This document shows, in pieces, positions 34,147 through 44,560 of a stretch of DNA of 64,000 bases. The DNA lies in NCBI GenBank assembly GCA_947095535.1, contig OX352773.1:30773398-30837397 (forward strand). Reading direction: 5' to 3'. The notes under the pieces were generated by a model. That model ran no database searches, had not been told where the DNA came from, and was given only the letters and a program-made list of their open reading frames with translations. Both the position numbers and the translations under genes were made by a program. How positions within the stretch are numbered: the stretch's first letter is position 1; every line of letters starts with the position of its first letter. The stretch comes from Poecilobothrus nobilitatus. Lineage: Eukaryota > Arthropoda > Insecta > Diptera > Dolichopodidae.

Positions 34147-34342
34147 AGGGCCTTGATGGCCTAGTGGATAAGAGCGTATAAAATACACTGTAAACACACC
34201 GAGGGAGTGTTGGTTCGAATCCCACACATGTCGTAAGAGTTATTCTCCCTTACGACCTTTACAGCCACGCCTGAACAGGAAAAGCTGTGTAATTTCCTGT
34301 CCACATTTATGTGGCAGAGAAATGCATAAAAAAAAAAAAAAT
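34147..34342 (+). mobile_element. tRNA-derived SINE, copy D (best preserved)
   Basis: The clearest member of the family. The A box is TGGCCTAGTGGATA within 34157-34170, and the perfect B box GGTTCGAATCC is at 34212-34222. The body has potential hairpins: ACAGGAAA (34275-34282) with TTTCCTGT (34293-34300), and the self-complementary CCACATTTATGTGG (34301-34314). A pure A tail follows at 34328-34341. The 11-bp duplication attgttgaaag occurs at 34136-34146 and 34343-34353 exactly around the element. Minus-strand open frames of 67 and 115 codons overlap it; the first is element sequence only. Confidence 0.93.
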
Positions 34343-34353
34343 ATTGTTGAAAG

Positions 34354-34730
34354 TAAAGATAAATATGAATTATTATTTAAATTTAAATTTAAAATTACTG
34401 AACTTAATTTTATCTTGACTTCGTTTTCTTCTATCCATTTAACTCTGCCATCAAACAAAAAGGTTTTCCATTTGACAATTCCATTCGCACGTTTTTCTGC
34501 TGTTCGTTTCAGCATTGTTTCATTTGAGGTTGCATTACTTGAGTTTGGCCATTGTGGTAAAACTTCAAGTATTATTTGGATGCCCACTTCTTCTACTTTG
34601 TTGGGAGTTCCACCACAAGGCCATGTGCCTGATGTTTTCGTGGTATTTTTTTAACATGTAGCCTATCTTTTTCCATTTCTGTTTTCGTAATTACTGTAGT
34701 TTGGATTCCTTTCCTGTGGCTCTTCACAAA
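34354..34730 (-). pseudogene. Unrecognised decayed coding remnant
   Basis: Minus-strand frames here are less low-complexity than elsewhere. One frame reads SGTWPCGGTPNKVEEVGIQI and continues ILEVLPQWPNSS at about 34645-34540, then TMLKRTAEKRANGIVKW and GRVKWIEENEVKIK to about 34410. The frame upstream, about 34735-34640, reads RRFVKSHRKGIQTTVI then TKTEMEKDRLHVKK. The order (basic segment, a G-rich GGTP turn, an acidic stretch, a second basic segment) loosely recalls the end of Myb/SANT-like or MADF-type DNA-binding domains common in transposon-derived insect proteins. I cannot confirm this. At least one frame change separates the parts. The 110-codon plus-strand frame 34322-34654 is the shadow. 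Confidence 0.3.
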
Positions 34731-34809
34731 TCTTCGTTACTTATAATCTACCAGTTCAGAATATTTTATAGATGATGCGTAGACTGCGATTAGTGAACAC
34801 ATTAGTTTT

Positions 34810-34882
34810 CCTGTAGATAGTGTTTGATCACCTGTAGATAGTAGTTGAACATGATTGATCCAACACCTGTAGATTGTGTTGG
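34810..34882. repeat. CCTGTAGATAGTGTTTGATC tandem
   Basis: Three imperfect copies of a unit of about 20 bases: CCTGTAGATAGTGTTTGATC at 34810, CCTGTAGATAGTAGTTGAAC at 34830, and CCTGTAGATTGTGTTGG at about 34866 after a short spacer containing TGATTGATCCAACA. Confidence 0.75.
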
Positions 34883-34889
34883 AAATCAT

Positions 34890-37165
34890 CCATATTGGAG
34901 ATTTGGACTTTCTAAGTTTTCTGTTGACATCTGGCTTCGCACCTCCGTAAGTTTTCCTTTTGCTACCCAGATAGTTGAATTTTATCTTGAATATTTTATA
35001 AATAATTTTGCTAAAAATTAATATAAATTTCTTGAAACATTATAAAGTTTAAATCAAAATATTACATGTCTTTAAATCACTCGATTTTCTTTATTATTCC
35101 TATACTAATAATTATAATGTAACTCTAGATAATCAGATTATATTTTATTCATTTTTACTCAAAAATGAGTGTAATATTCTTATATCAAACTTACTCATTC
35201 TCATTACTCATTCTTGTCTTTTTATCTTTTTTTGTTATTCTTGCCTTTATGATTTCCTTTTATTACAACGGACTATAAACCTTAAAGTCAAAGAATTTTA
35301 TATTACATTTAACTTAAATGGATCATAATCTAATAAAAAAAATTCCAATGAAATATTTCAGCTTCAAAAAAAATCAAAAAACCTTGGACCAAAATTAAAT
35401 ATTTACTGTATTGGATTGGGAATATATAGGTTTAACATTATTTTCATCCTAACCTTATTGTTTTTGTTTTTCTTAACTGAAAGGTATCTAAAGTTTTATT
35501 TTATTTCATAATTTAAAATTGATATTCTTTTGTTCCTATATACATTTTCTAACAATTTAATAATTCACTTCAATAACCGTATTCAATTCCTGTCAAAATT
35601 AATTTGAAAGGTGCTATTTATATTAAAGGCATAAATATATTAGGTATACATCAAGCTTATAAAATTGTTTATAGCTATAGTTCTATAATCTGTTATTAAT
35701 ACATAATATTAGTATATATATACCTATATGTATGTACTATAAATGATTATCTATAAATTTATCTGTTTCCAAGGTTCAAATAAATTTCCTAAAGACTATT
35801 AAATTGTTACATTAATATTAAAAGAAAAACAAAGCAAAAAAAAAACAAAAAAAAACATTTCATAGAAAATTGAGAGGGGATGATTTTCTGATGGAAAATA
35901 ACTTTATTATAGAAAATAAAATAAACTTCAAAAATAACTTTGTTTTTTTATTTATTTTTCTTTTGTTTTATACTTTTTTTTTTTTTGAAAACTTAAGAGT
36001 GTATATAAATATAGCGAACGTTACTAAAATATTTTTCGAAAGGAAAATAAAGTTTTCCGATAATAGTTTATAATGTTTTTAATAAGTTCACCTTTCAGGT
36101 TCCATGTTCCATTTTTTTTTTTTTCCTTAATTTTATATACTTTTTTTTTGTCTTAGAAAACTTTCATTTTCTCTTTTTGTTTGGTTGGTTGTTTTTTTTT
36201 TTTATTAGCGTTCAGATTTACAGATTGGTTATTTTTTAAAAAGTCTCTGTATCCTTTAAAACTTTTGTCTTAATTCAATAACTTATGGGGTTATCCTCGG
36301 ATAATTAAAATAATAGTGTAAAATAATAAAAATAAAAATAAAAAAAAAGTTTATAATGGGTCAATGAATTTCATGATATTTTAGTTTTCATGTATTCTGA
36401 AAGTTTTTTTTTTGGACCAAAAATTGCACAGTAATAAAATAAAAAATGTTTTCAATTTCAATGACAATATGGCAATACTTTTTTGTTAATTTTTAACTGA
36501 AGATTATTAGAATTGAAATTAATGTCTTATATATGTGTTAAAAAATATGTATGTGTTCTAAAGTTCAAATTAATTAGTTGTTTTTTTTAGTTTTTAACTT
36601 TATTGTTGTTATTTGGTATGAGAGATAGACAACAGCAGTCCCTACACCTTGACCAGCTGTAATTCGTTGTGCACCCTAACTTCATGAACTGCTCGTTTAT
36701 CACATTTTTTTAACTTTAGTTTGTACTAGATTAAATTTTTATTGAAAATATCATTTATGAAGCGTAAATGAAGAAAATCCAATTCAGTTTCAATTTAGTT
36801 TTTTTGGTGGTTTCAGTTTAGCTTTCGAAAAAAGTTTTTTTTTTCAAAATTTCATTTTAAAAAATTATTTTACGGAAATTTTTCGTTTAGTTTTATATTT
36901 CACAGATGATTTTTTATAAAATTTAATTTAAGTGTAGCCTAATCGAAAGTTGAAACTAGAAGTTGTTTAGGTAATTATAGCATATTGAATAGTTCAGTAG
37001 TGTTGAAGGATAAAAAACTACTAAAAATTTAAATTAAAATCATTTAAACTTTATTTATCAGTTTACTCAACATATTATTTAAGATATGAAAATAAAAATA
37101 GCTGATCCATTTTCGATTTCAAATCATTCCTAAGATAAGTTTTCATTCTTCCTTTATTAATTTGT
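34890..37165. other. AT-rich DNA, no gene
   Basis: No gene. ACTCA/TGAGT words recur near 35155-35210 (TTTTTACTCAAAAATGAGTG, CTTACTCATTCTCATTACTC), as in the foldback DNA at 20.6 kb. A mixed-composition island at 36625-36700 (GACAACAGCAGTCCCTACAC onward) has no recognisable ORF product. Confidence 0.5.
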
Positions 37166-37260
37166 GTGACCCAGGCGGGGTTTGATCCAGAGACCTTTGA
37201 ATGAAAGAACGGTGTCACCATAAAGTTATCTGGAACTGGAACACCCACAATCCAAATTAT
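37160..37260 (-). mobile_element. Second tRNA-like SINE type (partial)
   Basis: On the minus strand the sequence reads GTTCCAGATAACTTTATGGT, then GACACCGTTCTTTCATTCAA, AGGTCTCTGGATCAAACCCC and GCCTGGGTCACAC. The B-box core GATCAAACC fits the relaxed GWTCRANNC pattern, and its position after a TGGTGACACCG segment suggests a tRNA-related SINE head distinct from the five-copy family. No tail or target-site duplication was found. It could also be an eroded tRNA pseudogene. Confidence 0.4.
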
Positions 37261-37264
37261 TTTT

Positions 37265-38735
37265 TAAAAAGTTCATTTTAAATACCGAGACATTTTTGAA
37301 TATAAAATAATCAAAATTTACAACATGCTTTTTGAATTCTCCAATTATTGTAGTTTACATAAAAAAATTAAGTAAAAAAATGAATTCCAGAAAATGATCA
37401 CCTATTCTCATAAAATCTTATATAGAAAAAGTTTCCGTGCCCCAGCATTGTACTCAAAAAGTATAATGTAAAAATGGTATATTGTTTAAGCATGTAACCA
37501 AATAAATTGCTACAACAGCAAAAGATCACGATCTCATTTTATTCGTTTTTTTTTTTTCTTGTGTTTAATAAAATAATAAGATCATAATAAAAGCAACATT
37601 ATAAAATATTACTTTTTTTTTTTTTTTTGCCTTCAATATAAAATACGATCATTATATTTTTAGACTTACAATATTGAACTATTTCTTTTCACTTTCTGTA
37701 TCAACTTTATAAAAAAAAAACGAAAAAAAAAAAATAAATGAAAAAAAAAAACTCAGTACTTTATATCTTAAAAAAAAGATCAATAGCCTCACCCACTTTT
37801 AATGATCCTGCCTGGAAATAATCAATAGAGAACAAGAAAAAAAAGTAAAACGAAGCTAAATCAAAATACAATCCAATCAATGCTATATGAAATGATGGTG
37901 ATTGCAGTTTATACTTTTTGTTTTTTTGTGTTTGGTACAAATAAATTAAAAAGTGGTGTGGTTGACTTGTAAATTGTTTAACTTTTACTTAAATAATTCT
38001 CTTTATTGGCATCATATTGGTTACGTGAATTCATACCATTTGTTTTATTTTTTTTTGTTTTCCTTTGTGTTGTGTTAATGTTAATCTATATATAGATTAG
38101 CCTAAATTTTGATTTTTGCCCTCAAGTCTAAGTCAATAAATTTTTTTTTTTGTTTATTTATAGATATATACCATAAATGTACATTTGAAAAATTGGTCTT
38201 ATTAATCAAAATTATTTGTACTTAAATTAGTATGAATATATTCAATTTTATATTGATGAGTTGAAAAAGTGTTAAAATATAATTTTTAAAAGATTATAAT
38301 CTTATGATTATTATGATGTTGATTTTATAATGTATATATTAATGGTACATTGAGTATATAGGTAATATTTTAAATTTGTTATAAAACCAATGGTATTCAT
38401 CAATTATTTATGTATTAATATAATGTTAGTTAGCAATCCAGATCAATTCTAGTACAAACACTTTTTTGTATACTAAAACTGAATCCATTAAAAAGACACC
38501 GGATAAAATATTATTTGTCCCTTGACACAAAATGAATTTCAAAAATATGTTAGCCATTATTGAAAAAAGATTAACTGAGGGTTTGCACATACAACAAAAA
38601 GTTTGCAGTAGGTAGAGGGTTGATCGACTGTTAACCTAAGGAATTGTAGTGTTTCCTTGAAAATTGCCTAGGCAAAGTTATAAATTAATATAATTAATCG
38701 AGGCGAAAATCACTTTAAATAATGGTATAATATGT
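37265..38735. other. AT-rich DNA, no gene
   Basis: A and T runs, and an 18-base perfect palindrome TAATCTATATATAGATTA at about 38083-38100. No coding or RNA-gene evidence. Confidence 0.5.
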
Positions 38736-38739
38736 CATC

Positions 38740-39015
38740 TGCCACTGTTAGCAAAATAGTAATAATAGGCGGATTCATTGTTTCCTATAACAGTCCCACT
38801 CCCAATTCAATGTTTCTGCATCCATTTTCTATCCCTACTCCGTAGCCAATATACTATGCGTTAGCAGGTAACAAAAACTTATTTCATCCAATGACTAAAA
38901 CTTATTTAGCCAATATACTAAAGGGAGAGGTGGGAGGGGGAGTCTGTAAGAATCTTACACTAGCAAGGGGAAATTCTTGGTGTTTTTTGAAGATTCGCAC
39001 CTCCCTTAGGGGAAA
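38740..39015 (+). repeat. Dispersed repeat Z, copy 1
   Basis: Aligns with 41262-41540. Shared blocks are CACTGTTAGCAAAATA, AGTAATAATAGG, CAGTCCCACTCCCAATTCAA (TAGTCCC... in copy 2), TATCCCTACT, AATATACT, GGGAGGTGG/GAGAGGTGG, and GCAAGGGGAAATTCTTGGTG followed by AAGATTC(G/C)CACCT. This copy has an internal duplication around AAAACTTATTT (near 38876 and 38899), making its centre longer. It is not coding in any frame I recognise. Confidence 0.65.
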
Positions 39016-39019
39016 AAAA

Positions 39020-41255
39020 TATAATAGATCGGATAACCATTTTAAATACAGGTAACAACAAATTCTTCATAAACTTCTATATATCTTTTATTGTATAATA
39101 AACCTCTGGTAAGTTAAAAATAGCTATAGAATGTCTTAGAAGCCAAGGGTTTTAACTTAAAGAAGTGGTTATAATTTCAATAGGGAAATTATTAAGAAAG
39201 TTTTTTATCTTTTTTGTTGAATATTTCTAAATTGTATACATATCCTGAAAATATATAATAAATATATGGTATGGTGTGTTACTATCTCATTTATATGTTT
39301 GTTATATTATAAAATATATTTATATTGATGAATTAAGGTAATATTTTTGATATTCAACCATTACAAGGCAAAATTATGATTAAAAACGCAAAGGAAACGT
39401 AAATGTTGAATATTACATCCAATGTACGGCTTTCATTTCGAAAAAAATCAATTCGAAAAGAATCGAAAAAACTCAAGCAAGCAGATGTTTTAGCGTCAAT
39501 GATGAAGACCATTTCGTCGTTATGCCCTTCTTTTACTCTTTTTTTTTAGAATACATTCAAACTCCATTTTATTCAAACGAAATTTGGATGAAAAATTTTC
39601 CTTCCCATCTTCCAAAAAAAAAAATACTATTTATATATTATAGGTATTTCATTTATGAATCAAACAAATGTATTCATCAATGAAATGTTTTTTAAGTATC
39701 TTGGCATAAAAAAAGAATTTTTAATATTGAAAATCAGGTTGAACCCGCAGATAAAAAAATTCCATTTACTAGGATTCAAATTTTGATGCCACCCAGAGCA
39801 AGAAATGCTAATATTATATTACTATTAATTAAAAGAACAATAAAAAATAAAATATTAATTATGTTTTCTATATAATTTACTAATTTCGAAAAGTTTCGAA
39901 AAAAAAAATTTGATCACGCTCTAATCATAAGTCTCTGAATTCTTTTTTTTTTTTTATATAAGAAAATTTAAAATAAAATTATAGTAATAAGATAATTATT
40001 CACAAAATAAAAAGATTTTTTAAAAGAAATTTAAAAAACAAAATTAGACAATCATATTCATATGATAAATCGACTAACTTAATCATAGATAAATCAAGAA
40101 AAAAAAAATATTAAATAATTTTTATGGCGAAATATACAAAATATTTATTGTTTTTTTTTTTTCTCCAAAAAAAAGTTTTCTTTCATCAAATCAATTAAAA
40201 TTAATCAAATAAAAATAATTTTGCAAATTTTTTTTATGTCTTTTTGACATCATTTTTTATTTTTTTTATTTTATTCTAATTTTTATTGTTTTTTAAATGT
40301 ATCTTGTAGATATTTCGCAGTTCAATGTTGTACCGTTCACTTTTTTTTTCTTTTTTGTTATGACACGTCATTAAACTACATACTTTATTGTATTAGCTAT
40401 AACCTGCTATAACTATAATAAATTCTTATATTATATTATAGTTTGATTTAATATTAGACATTTTTTTTTTTTGTCTACGATTAGTAATTATAATATTTTG
40501 CATATTTAACAAAAAAAAAAAAAAACAGCAATTTAGCAATTTAACTAAACTTTAACAAAAACTTGTTTTTTTATAAATGTCTATATGAATATAAATTTTA
40601 TTTTCACGATAGAAAAAAATTCTAAACTGCCGTTAACCCTCATATCGTCAAAAAAAAAAAAAAACCTACAAAAAATTTGTTTAGGTTAATTTTTACATAG
40701 TAGGTACGTTTGTAAAATAATCTATAAAAATTTGTATGAAATTCTAGTAAAATTTTTCCCTACTAACTGCTTATTGCGAGTACATTTATTTAAGAAAATT
40801 GTGATATTATACTCCTAGAGATATACAGCTTTCATATTTTTAAAAATGTTATGAATAGGAATATACAATAGGGATATGTACTAAATTTTATACACTGGCA
40901 AATTTCAAGAATTTGGCAATTAAAACGTACAATTCGGTGTTGCTTTAACGTATTCATAAAATATAGCCTTTATGTCAAATAGACAAAGATCAATAGAAAT
41001 TGACCCATGAATAAATATGAGGGTTAAAGCTTAAATATAATGGTGCATACACTTTTCAAATATTGTTTCTAACACAATTCAGTTTTCATAAATCCAAAGC
41101 ATATAATAAATTTATAAAACTGAAAAATAAATTAAATTGTTTATAAAAATTGAGAGATTTCAAAGTAAATTATCTGAGTACAGGGAGCTATTTTTCTAAA
41201 ATTACTTTTAAATTGAAATTATATTGTTATTACTGCATCTTGAAACAGTTTTAAC
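39020..41255. other. AT-rich DNA, no gene
   Basis: No supportable gene or RNA. It contains many homopolymers. The block 39400-39620 has several GAAAA/TTCGAAAA words, and 40620-41030 is unremarkable. Confidence 0.5.
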
Positions 41256-41261
41256 TTCTAT

Positions 41262-41540
41262 TGTCACTGTTAGCAAAATATAGTAATAATAATAGGTTGA
41301 TTCTTTGTTTCCTTATAGTCCCACTCCCAATTCAATATTTCCGCAACCTATTGTCCTACCCTTTCCTATCCCTACTTACTAGCGAATATACTGTGTTAAC
41401 AGGTAGAGTTTTCATCCCATTATATTGGCTAACGAGGGAGGTGGATTTGTTCAGTAACAATCTAACATTACCAAGGGGAAATTCTTGGTGTCTTTGGAAG
41501 ATTCCCACCTTTCTTCCTATTTTCTTCGAGATATCACAGT
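41262..41540 (+). repeat. Dispersed repeat Z, copy 2
   Basis: Partner of 38740-39015. A 98-codon open frame spans it (41261-41557), but the other copy is not open in the same frame, and the product has no recognised domain. I treat the frame as chance. Key shared blocks are TCCCACTCCCAATTCAATAT and CAAGGGGAAATTCTTGGTGT. Confidence 0.65.
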
Positions 41541-41864
41541 CCGTTGATGTTTATTGACCCTTATAATTAGCTGTTAATCATTTCGATTTTATCCCTATAT
41601 AATAATAATTGTCCCATCATATATATTTGAGAATGTTCTGATGGTCAGTTCTTTAGTTTATTTAATAAGTTAAGTCGTTTTCTTCTTATCCCTTTTATCA
41701 GAAACATGTACAGGAAATTCCTTTCCTATAAAGTTTCATTCAAATCAAAACTACATTTCTTTGTATAAAAATTAAAATTTCAATTACATAAAAAGGTCTT
41801 AAAACGAATATAACATGCAATATAATAACAAAATTTTAGTAAACTTTTTAAACAATGTAAAATA

Positions 41865-41966
41865 AAACTCCTGCCACACCTGTAAGGGAAAGGCAGAGTT
41901 CTTTTTCCTACCACATTGTATATGTGGTGGGAGATTCTTTTTAAATAAATAAATAAATAAATAAAT
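41865..41966 (+). mobile_element. LINE-like 3' end with (AAAT)n tail
   Basis: CTCCTGCCACACCTGTAAGG, AAAGGCAGAGTTC, then the hairpin-capable TACCACATTGTATATGTGGT and GGGAGATTCTTTTT lead directly into six AAAT units (41941-41964). A structured 3' untranslated end followed by a short-repeat tail is typical of CR1/Jockey-type elements. No coding remnant is recognised upstream, so this is inferred from the tail structure. Confidence 0.5.
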
Positions 41967-41969
41967 TAA

Positions 41970-44095
41970 AGTTATTATCGTAGAAGGCTTTAAGCTTCCA
42001 CTGCGATTTTATAGCTAACTAATTTTCATATATTATTTTCTAGATTAATCAATTCTGAAGATATTTTGATCTTAATTTTTGCCTTTATTTTGAATATATT
42101 TTATGTATTCTTAGTTAAATTCTTTTCTACTTAAAATTTAATCTAGCACTTAATATTATTTTAATCTTGTTCATGAAATGGTTTTAATTTTTCTCAAGAT
42201 TATAATATAATAACGAGTCTAATCTTTTTATGGCATATCAATCTAATGCCATAATGCTTATATTTATGGCATATTACTTGAGGTGAGGTATACATTTCAT
42301 AAAATCATTTTATATTGATTTCTTTAAATATCGTTTTCAAACATATATACCTAAATATTTTCAGATACATTTCAAATATTGGTACAATTTATTTTCGTAA
42401 TTATACTTTGTATTATTAGGAAAAAAAAAAAAAAAAAAAATACGATATAATTTGTAATATATGGTTTAAAAAAAAAAAATTCTTCTAATTAAATTTTAAA
42501 ATAAAAATAAATCATTAAAGTCTAAGTACATGGACAAAATATTAAATTTCTTATTTATAAAATGTTGATAGTTTTTAAGTAAACTTAAAATATAAACCAC
42601 AAAATATACCACTTGTAATATTCTGTCAAATTATTACTCAAGAACTTTAACAAGTGTATCATCTTTACTAGTGGTATTTTATATCAAAAAAAAAAAAAAA
42701 AATTGGAGTCAAATAATTGTGTTGTATTTTGTTGTAAGGTAAAATTATAAAATTCAAAAGAATCTACTTCATAATCAAATTTTTATTTTTTATTTTGTTT
42801 TTATTTTCATTTTTGCAACATTCCATCCATAAATTTAATCTTTATTGTGGCAGAGTATTAAATACCATTTTAATTTTTTTATTATTATTTTTCTTGTAAC
42901 TTCAGAGGTATAATCTCAAATTTCACCTTCCTTCTTAAATTTTTGTTATTTTTTCTGTTTTTTTTTTTTTTTTTTTTTTTTTTATTAAAATTAATCAGAC
43001 TAGAAAATTTTAAATATACCATAGAGTTTACTTTATATTTATTTTAATATTCTTGTTCTTTAAATTCAAGTAAAACACACTAAAAACAAAATATTAACAT
43101 ATGATCTCAGATTCAATTATTTCCGTCTTGACTTGACTCTCTCTTTGTTTACCGAATATGAAATTTAATATGATTTTTGGTGACAACAATTATTAAAGTT
43201 AAAAAAAAAAAAAATTTTTTTTGTTTTTTTTTTTTTTACTGCTATCTCTTTTTATCTTCATTAAAAACTGTCCAATTTAATTGAATATTTGCTTATCTTT
43301 TTATTGAATTTCAACAACAATTTTTTAATTTTTATTTTATATCTGCTGCTGTTATTTTTTTTTTTTTTTTTTATCGTCATCTTTTCAATGGTGTTGTGTG
43401 TTGTAAAAAAAAAAAAAAAAATAAGAAAAATTAAAATAAAAATTAAAACAAGTAAAACGTCAACTTAAATGTGACGATGACTTGAAAAAGAGTATTAAAT
43501 TGCATAATGAATAAAAAAAAAAAACAAAAAAAAGCTATTATTAGTATGTATATATATATGTTTTATTATTTTATTTACAGTGACTCGTTTTATTTGCAGG
43601 AGAATACGAGTATTAATTTTCGCAACTATGTGCATATAACGGTACAATAATTTAAAATTTTATTTTACTAATATAAGATTAAAAAATTTTCTTTTGATCT
43701 TTCAAGAAATTTTGCAATACAACAAAATAAAAAGTTAAAGTTTGCAATAACCATCTTAAAAGTTAAATAAATACTATAATGTTTTTATTCCTTCCCCAAC
43801 TACACTAACATTTAAAAAAGAGTAGATTGGACTAAATACGATTATATAAAATTAACGTTTCATTTACCAACTACTCTCAACTACTCTTTTCTTTTAAAAG
43901 GAATGCAAACAATAGCAACTTTATCCAAATTAAAAAATCGCATTAATTACACGTGACAAAAGAAACTATTTTGTTTAATTTTTTAAAAATATTTAAATCA
44001 TGTTAAACAACGGTATAAACCCCAGTATGTTTAATAATAATTTTATGTTTTAAAACTAATTTAAAATCATCAACATCAACATTTATGAACATCTA
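41970..44095. other. AT-rich DNA, no gene
   Basis: Includes a 26-base T run (42958-42983), long A runs near 42421 and 42687, and a mixed T-tract zone at 43200-43420. No coding evidence. Confidence 0.5.
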
Positions 44096-44439
44096 TCAAT
44101 TTCATTTATTTTTTATTATTTTTCCTGATGACGGCTGAGGTAATACGTCAGTAATCACTAAATTCTAGGTTCGAAGTACGCTTTCAAAACGTATTAAATT
44201 CTATTAAAGAAGAGTTGATGTTATGTTTCTTTAGATTTATGTTGCGATTACATTGCTCTAACAGAGGAAGTTTTAAAAGCTTTTTAGATCCGTGTTAGAG
44301 ATTTCGCCTAAATCTTCTAAAAAAGGAACTAACAAGACATGATCATAATCTATCATTTATCAATAGATTTATTTCGCTAATACAACCTCATTCTCAATTC
44401 ATTGTGTTAAATTCACTCGAAAAGCGTACATTATGTATA

Positions 44440-44560
44440 ATCCATAAAAAAATACCAACGTATATCTACAGCTGTCTGACCAATGTGCTTCGTCGATGGC
44501 TTTTCAGTTGAAAAGTATCAGATTCAAGCATGGGTTCCGATCAAACATTCTAATAAAATA
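44440..44560 (+). repeat. Possible tRNA-like SINE fragment (weak)
   Basis: CTGTCTGACCAATGTGCTTC, GTCGATGGCTTTTCAGTTGA, AAAGTATCAGATTCAAGCAT and GGGTTCCGATCAAACATTC run in sequence. TGGC....AGTTGA resembles an A box and GGTTCCGATC resembles a degenerate B box. There is no tail, target-site duplication or second copy in the window, so the call is tentative. Confidence 0.25.

Noticed and set aside
34022..34225. 67-codon minus-strand frame beginning MGFEPTLP
   Set aside because: The start is the SINE B-box region read in antisense, a known source of spurious protein annotations.
41261..41557. 98-codon frame over repeat Z copy 2
   Set aside because: The sister copy at 38.7 kb is not open in the same frame and no domain is recognised.
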